Source: CAVSVP01 sp963731125 (GTDB lineage Bacteria; Pseudomonadota; Gammaproteobacteria; Competibacterales; Competibacteraceae). From it: a stretch of DNA of 64,000 nucleotides. This document shows, piece after piece, positions 17,503 to 25,874 of the stretch. The translations under genes were made by a program, and so were the position numbers. The notes below the pieces were generated by a model. It worked only from the letters and a program-made list of their open reading frames with translations, was not told the DNA's origin and did no database searches. Within the stretch, counting starts at the first letter, position 1, and each line of letters starts with the position of its first letter. The DNA lies in assembly GCA_963731125.1 (NCBI GenBank), contig CAVSVP010000008.1, positions 372,001-436,000 on the forward strand, read 5' to 3'.

Positions 17503-18900
17503 ATGGAATTGGCAGATAGGAAAATCGGCAAATACCTGATTCGGGATACTCTTGGCTGCGGTGGCATGGGTATTGTCTACTGTGGTTTTGACACCGAAAT
17601 TGAGCGGGATGTGGCAATCAAGTTGATGCACCCCCATTTGCTGACCAGCGATGAGGGCGGAGGCTACTTTCAGCGTTTTCAGCAGGAGGCCAAGGCAGCT
17701 GCACGGTGCTTGCACCCCAATATCGTTACCGTATTTGATTACGGTGCAGCAGACGATAAACGCCCTTACATCGTGATGGAATTCATTGAAGGCAGCGAGT
17801 TAAAGAAATTATTGCGGCGGCAGGTTTCTTTGTCTATTGTCGACGCCTTACAAATCTGCGTCCAGATTCTCGAAGCCCTTGAGTACGCGCATCAGCGGGG
17901 TGTTATTCATAGGGATATCAAGCCGGCCAATATTATGTTGTTGGCCGACAATCGCGTAAAAGTGGCGGATTTTGGTGTGGCTCACTTGGACACTTCGGAG
18001 CTGACAGCGACCGGCTACATTTTGGGCACTCCGGCCTACATGGCACCGGAAACGTTGAGGGGAGAAGAGGTTGGAGTGGGTGTGGATATCTATGCGGTTG
18101 GCATGCTGTTGCTCGAACTGCTCAGCGGTGTCAGCGTGCGCTTGAACGCCGGAGAAAAAGCTATTGATTCGGTGGAACCGCTGCTGACCAACTCCCTCCA
18201 CCCCCATCCGATCAGGGATAATTTGATCCGAGTCCTGCATGCGGCTCTGGCTCCTAGTCAAAACAAGCGCTTTAACAGTGCGAACAGGTTTCGACTGGAA
18301 CTGCTGGAAGTTGGGCAGGCCACTGGAACCATTATCAGTGAAACCGTTTACCAGGCCACGCGGATTAACCGCAAACCCGACGGCGACAGCCAGCCCTCGA
18401 GTGGCGGTGGACAATCAGTGCTGACCCAGAGCCTGTCCAACGAGGTTGTTAGCCTGGTAGAGAGGTGCCTTACTACCTACATAGGTCCACTGGCCCGGCA
18501 CCTGGTCAAAAAGAAATTGCAATCCTGTTTGTCAATCGACGAGTTTACCGAAGAACTGGCGAGCCACATTCCCAACAAATCGGAGCGGAATGAGTTTCTG
18601 GCCAATATCCGCAAAACACGCCTGTCGCTAGTTTTTGAGCCAGACAAATCCGAGGGTGTGGCCACCGAATGCCGCTCGGAAGATTCAATCGAAAAAAGAC
18701 TCAACGCCGAACAGCTTGATGCCATTGCAAAGGCCATGGGTTACTACATGGGGCCCCTGGCGAAGTGTATTGTGAAAAAGCACGCCGGGAGATGCGGCAG
18801 TGTCGAAGAGCTTTTGCAGTCTCTGGCCGGGGAGCTTTCCAGCGACGAGGAAAGAGATCACTTTGTCCGGTCAGTGAGTAAATTACAGAGAGAAAAATAA
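17503..18900 (+). CDS. Ser/Thr protein kinase with two C-terminal helical repeats
   Basis: 465 aa. The kinase domain (10-275) is complete: Gly loop LGCGGMGIVY, Lys40 in VAIKL, HRDIKPAN with catalytic Asp138, DFG at 156-158 and an APE motif. No transmembrane helix is evident, so it is cytoplasmic. The C-terminus carries two diverged copies (about 316-375 and 405-465) of a small helical unit with the shared pattern YxGPLAxxxVKK, then CxSxxE, then LAxxxxxxxER. Similar units occur at the C-termini of other bacterial kinases (DUF8082-like by recall). It is the last gene of the lipoprotein/haem-sensor operon and is likely its output. Confidence 0.92.
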   Translation: MELADRKIGKYLIRDTLGCGGMGIVYCGFDTEIERDVAIKLMHPHLLTSDEGGGYFQRFQQEAKAAARCLHPNIVTVFDYGAADDKRPYIVMEFIEGSELKKLLRRQVSLSIVDALQICVQILEALEYAHQRGVIHRDIKPANIMLLADNRVKVADFGVAHLDTSELTATGYILGTPAYMAPETLRGEEVGVGVDIYAVGMLLLELLSGVSVRLNAGEKAIDSVEPLLTNSLHPHPIRDNLIRVLHAALAPSQNKRFNSANRFRLELLEVGQATGTIISETVYQATRINRKPDGDSQPSSGGGQSVLTQSLSNEVVSLVERCLTTYIGPLARHLVKKKLQSCLSIDEFTEELASHIPNKSERNEFLANIRKTRLSLVFEPDKSEGVATECRSEDSIEKRLNAEQLDAIAKAMGYYMGPLAKCIVKKHAGRCGSVEELLQSLAGELSSDEERDHFVRSVSKLQREK

Positions 18901-19149
18901 GTAGTAGTGTTCGGCAGGTCCCGAGAAGAGCTTTACATATTTCACGATCGTTGGCGAGATCGTGCGAGCGGCAGCAATTCCCGCTCCGAGCGATTTCATA
19001 GGATTACTGAGGCTAGACCATCGGCTCCTCATGGGACGCACAAGGCTACCCGCCAGCCATGGTAAAATGGCTGCTGGAATAGGCAATGGGTATGGATCGA
19101 CGACTGCTCAAGAACACAAGGCATAGCACGAACACGACACCACAGTGAG
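18901..19149. other. Spacer between kinase operon and nested transposons
   Basis: No supported gene and no clear terminator hairpin with a T-run. It probably contains the right-hand (3') end of the outermost transposon of the nest, but no matching terminal repeat can be identified. Confidence 0.4.
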
Positions 19150-19459
19150 CTACGACGTATCCGGTGCCAGCACGGTAGGTACATGGCCTGAGAGGCTGTG
19201 AAAAAATCGCTGATGGTGTAACTTGTTAAAGTTTAATCTGATAGATTCCGTGCTTAGGTAGCACAAAGCACCCTTTTTATCGCATTGGCATGAAGATTCT
19301 GACGGCATGAAAGAGAAGTCTCAGTTACCCCCCGCATGGGAAGGGGCCGACGAAACCGCCGCGGCGCCCTTGCCTCGTATCCGGCGTGCCGACCGCCAGC
19401 AAGTGGATCCCCAGCCGCGGCGGTTGGATGAGTTAATTGACGGGGACCACCCGGCGCGG

Positions 19460-20729
19460 GGAGGGTCGATTCAAAGTAAAAAAACCATTTAAAATTATAA
19501 TATTATCCGACATGCATCGCTAACCTGTTAGCGCTTCAGCGGTGTTCGGCTCGGCTGACTGATGATCTGCCAGAGTTTCCCGACCTGCTCGCCCATGGCA
19601 CTGATCCCTTCGCTGATCGATCGCTACCCGGTCATCACCAGCAAATGGAAGCTCATGTTGCGGATCAGCGCCATATTAGCCGCCGCTGGTGAGTCCACCA
19701 AGCCACCATCATCTTCCTGCAAGACGACATCTTTAGTCCAGTGCAGGGTGTTTTCGAGCTTGCGATGACCCCGAACACGCTGCGCCAAGCGCCACGCCCT
19801 GAATGGCTCGCGGGTGATGTAATACGTGGGGTTGTCGAAGGGTTTACCGTCCCGCTCGCCCTGCCGCCGAACGCTGATAGACTGCTCCAGCCCCGGCCAT
19901 TGCGCCTTCATCGCCGCCGCGGCCGGCCAGCATGTGCGCCGACAACGGGTATCATGACCATGGCCGCTTTGGCGCCAACTCCAGGCCGCCGTCGCTGCAT
20001 TCTGCGCCGTCCGCGCGAGGCGCTTAGGGAGCGTCGGTTGATTGCCTTTGACGGGGATGAGGTAGCCGTGGCCCTGGGCAGTAATCTGGGCCACCGGTTT
20101 TTTTGGCAAGGCAGCGCATCCAGAGTGAACACCGAACGCTCGATCCGCAGCGTGCCGATCAATGCTTGCACCACGTCGATTTCGCTGGGCTTATCATTGT
20201 CCAGCTTACCGACGCCGCAGATCAGCTGACGAGGATGACTAAAAAACGACACCAGCGAGGTAACACGTTGTTTCTCGCCTTCCTTGGGTGGGAAGGTGCG
20301 GGTGATACGCTTGCCATCCATAGCGATCGTCTCGGCCTGCGCGTACTGCGGCATCCAGCGATTGAACTGCCTACACAAGCCCTCGCTCGACAGCTGCTGG
20401 CTCAAGCGTTGCAACGTACTGTAGGAGGGCGCTTTATCGCGCGGTAACGGGATCACCTCGGCCAGCGCTTGCACATGGGTGCGCGCAAAGCGCGCGATCC
20501 CTTTCAGGCTCGTTCGCCCGCATAGCATCGCCATTACCATCATCGTTACGCTCGACAACTGCACAGGGCGAATGCCTTTCGCATGACGCGGGTCTGCTAA
20601 CTCGGATAAATAATGCACTAGCCTGTGATAGGCCATCAAGGGGGGCTCCGATCGTTCAATAGGTTAGTCAAAGCTGTTCGATAACTTTATGATAGCATAA
20701 AATTATCTGTACTTTGAATCGACCCTCCG
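19460..20729 (-). mobile_element. ISAs1-family element inside the IS1182
   Basis: Terminal inverted repeats GGAGGGTCGATTCAAAGTA match perfectly over 19 bp. CGGCGCGG flanks both ends (19452-19459, 20730-20737), allowing one ambiguous base at the right end. It is the innermost layer of the nest and therefore the youngest. Confidence 0.92.
19624..20639 (-). CDS. ISAs1-family (H-repeat-like) transposase with -1 shift at A AAA AAC
   Basis: The first frame (20639 to about 20105) reads YLSELADPRHAKGIRPVQ, IAMDGKRI (first Asp), ICGVGKLDNDKPSEI and FTLDALPCQK (second Asp), then loses homology. The -1 frame resumes KPVAQITAQGHGYLIPVKGN, then THxYITREPFRAW-like and RGHRKLENTLHWTKDVVLQE (Glu segment), ending at 19624. 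The switch is at the coding-strand heptamer A AAA AAC in the correct zero-frame phase (CAA AAA AAC), a canonical -1 slippery site. ISAs1 transposases are usually single ORFs, so this is either a slip mutation or a regulatory frameshift. Confidence 0.75.
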
Positions 20730-22747
20730 CGGCGCGGGTGGTATGGGAATTTGTGGAAGGGGTGGATTTATCGGCGCTTTATGAGCGGATTCGGGCAGTG
20801 GAGGGGCATGCGGGACGCAGCGCGATGGATGCGCGGATTTTGCTGGCGTTATGGTTGTATGCCACACTGGATGGTGTTGGCAGTGCGCGACGGTTAGCGC
20901 GGCTCTGCCAAGAGCACAACGCCTACCGCTGGCTGTGCGGGGGTGTGACGGTCAACTATCACGCGGTGTCGGACTTTCGGGTCCAGCACGGGGCGTGGCT
21001 GGAAGAGCAGCTCACGCTACAGGTTGCGACGTTGCTGGCCGAAGGACTGGTGGAATTGAAGCGGACGGCTCAGGACGGGGTGCGGGTGCGAGCCAGTGCG
21101 GGGGCGGGCTCGTTCCGACGTCGCCGTACGCTAGAGAAATGCTTGGCAGAAGCCGAGGCGCACCTGGCGGCATTACGCCGGGAGCGGGAGGAGCCTCCGG
21201 CGGTGGTGCAGAAACGCCGGCAAGCGGCCCAGGAGCGGGCGGCGCGCGAACGCCAAGCGCGAATCGAGGCGGCCTTAACGCAACTCGCTGACGTGGAAGC
21301 TAAGAAAAAAGCCGACGCGAAGGAAAACGCCCGCCGCTCCACCACCGACCCCGAGGCCCGGGTGATGAAAATGGCCGACGGAGGCTTTCGCCCGGCCTAC
21401 CATGGGCAGTTTTGCACCGACACGGCAAGCCAGCTTATCGTCGGGGTAGCGATCAGCCATGTCGGCAGTGATCAGGGTCAGCTGGTACCGATGCTCGACC
21501 AGGTTGCCGACCACTATGGCCAGTATCCTGACGAAGCGTTGGTCGATGGCGGGTTTGTCACTAAGACCGACATCGATACCTTATCGACCCCGGCCAGAAA
21601 CGTGACGCGCTACGCCCCGGTGCCCAAACCCAAAGCGAAGGGGCGTGATCCGTATCAACCCTTACCCACGGATAGCCCGGCGGTAGCGCAGTGGCGCCAG
21701 CGGATGGGGGGCGCAGCGGCCAAAGCCATTTACCCAGTGCGCGCGGCCACCGCCGAATGCGTCAATGCCATTGCCCGAAACCGCGGCCTGCAACAGTTTC
21801 GCGTGCGGGGGTTGAAGAAAGGCAAAGCCGTGCTCTTGTGGGTTGCCCTGGCGCACCACCTGATGCGCGGGGCCGCCTTGCGCCGGCAAGTGGCTGCTAA
21901 CCCCGCTTAAGTCGTCAAGGTCACTCCCGTGCGGACAACCGCAGACAAACAGCGGAGGTTAAACCGTTCCGATTCGCTATCGACCCCGTTCAGCCTGTCT
22001 CTGACCCATGAGGCTTTTCGACAGGAACGCTTCCTGCTTCACCCCAGAACTATGTTTCATCTCTGGGGGAGGTGATTTTTTCACAGCCTCTGAGGCGATC
22101 GCCTCCCACAGGGTTTTCCAATCGGGAATGAAGTAGTCGGTAAATAGCGCCCGGAGCCGCTCCCACAGCGAGGTTCGCGAGTGAAAGTGCGCGCGGGCGG
22201 CTTGAAAGAGCCGACACCCGAGTTCCTGGACTTGATCGACCAGGAAGGCGAGCATCGTCAAGCAAGCAAAGACGGTGGCCAAATGCTGTTGCCCGTGACC
22301 GTAGTTGTGTTCGAGTTCATAGCCTTGGTTCTTGAGCGTATTGAAGGTTTCGTTTTCGACTTTCCAGCGAGCGCGTCCTCCTCGCATCAACGGTTCAACA
22401 TTCTCTGGCGTCAGTTCGATATCGGTGATCCAGCTGAACCGCCGTTGGCGATCACCATCCTTTTCCCAGTATTCCAGAAAATTGACCCGCCGCTGCGGAT
22501 GGGTTTTGTTCAAGGGCAGATCGTTCACCCAGAGATAGCCGTGCTCGACCCCGTGCGCATCGGTAAACACCCCTTTCTGCGCGTCGCCCGCGTCGCGCTT
22601 CTCCTGCACGGCGGTAAACAAGACTTCATGGTCGCCGGGCTTAACCGCAATACCGTTCAATGGCCCATCACGATGGCCTGCTCAAAAGGTTTCGTGGGTT
22701 GAGGAGGACGACGATGGATAGTAGGGCAATCGCGCTATGTGAGTTGA

Positions 22748-24431
22748 GAGGCTGTTGGAAAATACCCTGGCGCGCAAGCTAATGCGTTGATTTAAACTCG
22801 ATGTTCAAGTTAGTGAATTAGAATATTCGGATTTTCATTGAGTTTCTATTTTTCTCAGACCTGACCATACTTAAAGTTAAGGATCCACGAGTTTGAGGGT
22901 GAAAGCCATGATCATGGGCAACCCGTTACCGTTTGTCGAGGCCTATGTCGAGCAATTGGGCGCCCGCCTAGCATCACATCAGCCGAAAGCGCGACTGAGC
23001 CCGGGTCAGAAAGCATGGTTATCATTTTGCTTGATGGGAATTATCGTCACCGAATCGGTATGCTGGAAAAAGTTTGTCCGAGCCGGGTTGGGCCAGTATT
23101 CCGAGGCGTTGTTATCGTGGTATTTTCGGGGACCGATGCCCTGGGACCTGTTACTGGTTCTGAGTGTGAGGCTGTGGTTGGACAGCGTTGGTACCTGGGA
23201 AGGGGTGTTGGTATTGGACGACACGGGCAAGCGACGCGCGAAGGTGACCACGCGGATTCCCCATGTGCATTATGTTAAGGACAAGCCGGGGACGGGCACG
23301 ATGAGGGGTCAAGAGGTGGTATTTCTGGTGTTGGTCACGCCGGTGGTGACGATCCTGGTAGGCTTCGCGTTCTACCCACCGGATCCGGCCTATAGCGCCT
23401 GGGCGAAAGCGGATAAGCGGCTAAAGCGCCAAGGGGTGAGCAAATCTAAGCGTCCGGCGCCGCCGCCCGATAACCCGGCCTATCCGAGCAAACCTCAGCT
23501 CGCGGTGGGGTTGCTGGAGCAATTTGCCCATGACCACCCGAGGGTGAAGGGCAAAGCGATCCTGGCCGATGCCCTCGATGGGAATGCGGTGTTTATGGCC
23601 CAGGCCGCCAAGCCGTGGGGCGAGCGGCAGGTCATCAGCCAATTGCGGCACAATCAGAAGGAGCACTACCGGGGACGGAGTTGGCGCTTGGACGCGTACT
23701 TCCGCGCCTATCCGGGGGTGCCCCAAACGATTTGCGTTCGCGGCGGCGAGCGAATCGAGGTCTGGGTCAGCAGCGCCCGGCGGTATGTCGAGGCCCACGG
23801 TTGCAAACGCTTTGTGGTGGCCATTCGCTATCCGGATCAGCGCGATTATCGTTACCTGGTGGCTTCCGAACTCAGTTGGCGGACCCTGGATATTGTACAA
23901 GCGCATACGGGCCGGTGGCTCGTGGAAGTGGCCATTGAGGACTTGAAAGTCTATGAAGGGTGGGGGCAGGCGACCAAACAGCCTGGTGATGCGGGGTCAA
24001 GCAGAGGCCTGGCCCTGAGCCTACTGTGCGATCACTGCCTCCTCCTTCACCCTGACCAACAAGCCCGCGTGGACCAACGGCAACCTGTGTCGACCATCGG
24101 TAGCCTCCAACGCCGCCTACAAATGGACGCCCTGGTCGCTTGGCTTCAAGAGTGGCTCGACGGCGATGCCTTTGCCGATAAACTCGACCAGCTGACTCAA
24201 GCGATTCGACCGCTATTTCCTCTGCAACCGTCGAAAAAGCATCTGCATCTGCGCGACTGGGGACGACTGGAGCCCACGGCCTCATTGAAGTATCGTGCTC
24301 AGCACGCACAAGCGAAGGCTTAGATGAGCCGCAGGAATAAAATCAGAATATTTGAATATTATAAAATTCTAACTTGAACATCGAGTTAAAATGCTCCGAA
24401 ATCGTTCGATCAGGGGTTTTCCAACAGCCTC
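22748..24431 (+). mobile_element. IS inserted in the ISAs1 stop region, with subterminal repeats
   Basis: Terminal repeats GAGGCTGTTGGAAAA are perfect over 15 bp, with TGA on both flanks (22745-22747, 24432-24434). About 50 bp inside each end is a second inverted repeat, AACTCGATGTTCAAGTTAG (around 22797 and 24369), probably a transposase-binding site. Length 1684 bp. Confidence 0.85.
22908..24323 (+). CDS. IS4/IS701-like transposase
   Basis: 471 aa from the ATG at 22908, chosen because GAGGGTGA precedes it at the right distance. GVLVLDDTGKRRAKVTTRI carries the first Asp pair and the conserved DDTG-like start of this group. KAILADALDGNAVFM holds the second Asp. GRWLVEVAIEDLKVYEGWGQ holds the Glu with a downstream Tyr/Gly-rich segment. 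Intact and flanked by its own inverted repeats. Assignment to IS701 versus a related IS4-superfamily group is uncertain. Confidence 0.8.
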   Translation: MIMGNPLPFVEAYVEQLGARLASHQPKARLSPGQKAWLSFCLMGIIVTESVCWKKFVRAGLGQYSEALLSWYFRGPMPWDLLLVLSVRLWLDSVGTWEGVLVLDDTGKRRAKVTTRIPHVHYVKDKPGTGTMRGQEVVFLVLVTPVVTILVGFAFYPPDPAYSAWAKADKRLKRQGVSKSKRPAPPPDNPAYPSKPQLAVGLLEQFAHDHPRVKGKAILADALDGNAVFMAQAAKPWGERQVISQLRHNQKEHYRGRSWRLDAYFRAYPGVPQTICVRGGERIEVWVSSARRYVEAHGCKRFVVAIRYPDQRDYRYLVASELSWRTLDIVQAHTGRWLVEVAIEDLKVYEGWGQATKQPGDAGSSRGLALSLLCDHCLLLHPDQQARVDQRQPVSTIGSLQRRLQMDALVAWLQEWLDGDAFADKLDQLTQAIRPLFPLQPSKKHLHLRDWGRLEPTASLKYRAQHAQAKA

Positions 24432-25528
24432 TGAGGCCCGAAGATGAGATGGGTGCGGTAATCATCGTTCAGTGAAGCGCGCAGCTGACGACGTCGCAGG
24501 CTATCCTTAGCGGGGCCGTTATGGCGTATCCCGTTGAGCGCCATCCGCCGGATCAGGGCAAGGGTTTCGGGCGCGTGATGTTGGCGTGTCCGATTGGCAT
24601 CCTCGCCGAACTGCACGTCCAGTATCCAATGCTGACCATTCTCGGTATCCCAGTGGCGGCGCACGGCGTCGGCAAAGCACGCCGGATCGGTCAGTGAGCA
24701 CCGGTAATAGCGGTATTCGGTCGTCGTTGCCTCGCCGATGATTCGGGTCGATTCGCCGCGACCGACCGCTTGCAGTCCGGCCCACTCGGGTGGTTGCTCC
24801 AGCCAGGCAATCTCGTCACTCAGGGCGTAGCGGCGGATTTCAATTCGACCATGGTCTTTGGCTACCGTCTCCTGCTGGGGCAAGCGGCCCTGGGCCGTTT
24901 CCGTGTCTAGCCATAAGCGCACGTCGTCATGCAGACCCGGGTGGTTGTCCTTCAGAGCCAGGATGTAGTCCGCACCCGCGTCGATCACGTCCTGGGCAAT
25001 GGCTTTCTGACAGCCCATCGCATCGATCGTAACCACCGCCCCTTGCACATCCAGCAGTGATAGCAATTCCGGCATCACCGTAATTTCATTGGTTTTGTCC
25101 GCCACCGCCTGCGGCGTAAGGACTAAGCGAGCTTTCGCCGCATAGGCGCTGACCAGGTGAACCGCTTGCTCGCCTACTCGACTACCCCGCAACCGCTTAC
25201 CGTCCAGGCACACCGGTTCACCGGCTAAACTCGGGATAGCGACTTCCACCCACCGCAACAACGCGTCGGTAAATGCCCCCGGCGCCAGGCGTCCCAACAC
25301 GTCACTGAGCGTATCATGCGACGGAATGCCATTCGGCAGTTCCAAGAACTCTCGCAACCAGTCCTCCTTTTGCTTGCCAAATTCCTCCATCCCTACCCAG
25401 TCTTCAATTCCACTGAGCACGGCACAACATACGAGCATGAGAATGTCATTCAGTTTGTGTAGCTTGTTTCGGGTTTCCCGGCGGGGGTCAGGCAGCTCGG
25501 CAAAATAGGGGCGGGGATCAGACAGCAT
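24410..25528 (-). CDS. ISAs1-family transposase, C-terminus rewritten by an IS end
   Basis: 372 aa as it stands. PYFAELPDPRRETRNKLHKL, LAGEPVCLDGKRLRGS (Asp), VVTIDAMGCQKAIAQ (Asp), DYILALKDNHPGLHDDV and VRRHWDTENGQHWILDVQF (Glu) give a complete ISAs1 core. The last residues (LLENP) are read from the terminal repeat of the neighbouring IS. Removing that IS and one TGA gives the ending LIFGPQLT with a TAG at 22735-22737 inside the ISAs1 end, which I take as the original stop. The catalytic core is unaffected, so activity may persist. Confidence 0.88.
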   Translation of the reverse strand: MLSDPRPYFAELPDPRRETRNKLHKLNDILMLVCCAVLSGIEDWVGMEEFGKQKEDWLREFLELPNGIPSHDTLSDVLGRLAPGAFTDALLRWVEVAIPSLAGEPVCLDGKRLRGSRVGEQAVHLVSAYAAKARLVLTPQAVADKTNEITVMPELLSLLDVQGAVVTIDAMGCQKAIAQDVIDAGADYILALKDNHPGLHDDVRLWLDTETAQGRLPQQETVAKDHGRIEIRRYALSDEIAWLEQPPEWAGLQAVGRGESTRIIGEATTTEYRYYRCSLTDPACFADAVRRHWDTENGQHWILDVQFGEDANRTRQHHAPETLALIRRMALNGIRHNGPAKDSLRRRQLRASLNDDYRTHLIFGPQRLLENP

Positions 25529-25609
25529 CGGTTACCTCCTCAACATCAGCATGCCTCCCAACATTACCTGCCTCCTCTGTCAAGAGCTATATAGCGCGAT
25601 TGCCCTACT

Positions 25610-25874
25610 GGGAGCTCTTGCCAGAGGTGCAATATGCTTAAGTAAGTGCCATTATGGTCTGTTCCTTATTTTCTCCTCGCTACCGGTGGATGTGGCGTCT
25701 GACATGTCCCGCCTTAAGTTGGTAGCCCAAACTCCACATTAAGCTATTGAATTTTAAATTTTTATGATGTGTTTGCCCCAGAAAGCAACCCAACCTGGGT
25801 TGTCAAAAGGCAATCGTGCTGGTATTGATGATGGGGTAAAGTAACGGTCAACCATGAGAGGACCTCGACAAGCA
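25610..25874. other. Intergenic, promoter region of the ABC transporter operon
   Basis: AT-rich (around 25740-25770) after the ISAs1 end, with no gene. A short inverted pair CAACCTGGGTTG lies at about 25790. No promoter boxes can be assigned with confidence. Confidence 0.35.

Larger units (their letters stand above)
19307..21910 (+). pseudogene. IS1182-family transposase split by ISAs1
   Basis: N-terminal part 19307-19459 (MKEKSQLPPAWEGAD ... LDELIDGDHPAR). The C-terminal part begins at 20738 (VVWEFVEGVDLSALYERIRA ... YHAVSDFRVQHG, GSFRRRRTLEKCLAEAE, IVGVAISHVGSDQGQL, YPVRAATAECVNAIARNRGL). Removing the inserted element and one CGGCGCGG gives exactly 51 + 391 codons in one frame, so the ISAs1 is the only visible lesion. 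HTH and DDE domains are in the usual order with the basic coiled linker of IS1182. Confidence 0.92.
19192..22090 (+). mobile_element. IS1182-family element, itself carrying an ISAs1
   Basis: Left end GAGGCTGTGAAAAAATCGC and right end complementary to GAGGCTGTGAAAAAATCACC are terminal inverted repeats. TGA flanks both sides (19189-19191, 22091-22093). Without the ISAs1 the element is about 1.62 kb. It is the middle layer of a three-deep nest. Confidence 0.87.
19150..22703 (-). pseudogene. Outermost transposase of the nest, split and 5'-truncated
   Basis: Visible body 22660-22091: VKPGDHEVLFTAV, RRFSWITDIELTPENVEP, GGRARWKVENETFNTLKNQG (likely the Glu segment), FACLTMLAFLVDQVQELG. An IS1182 interrupts it after AIAS. 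Removing that element and one TGA joins it to GHVPTVLAPDTS and a TAG at 19150, restoring the frame exactly. Upstream of 22660 the coding sequence degenerates (TGA in frame) and is cut by the ISAs1 copy starting at 22720, so the N-terminal half is missing. It is an IS4-superfamily-like DDE enzyme of a group I cannot name. Confidence 0.8.
22720..25609 (-). mobile_element. Second ISAs1-type element, carrying another IS near its 3' end
   Basis: AGTAGGGCAATCGCGCTAT at 22720 and its exact complement ending at 25609 are terminal inverted repeats. They enclose the ISAs1 transposase (25528 to 24432) and, inserted near its 3' end, an unrelated IS (22748-24431). Its left end truncates the outermost transposase of the preceding nest. 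No flanking duplication is evident. Confidence 0.8.
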
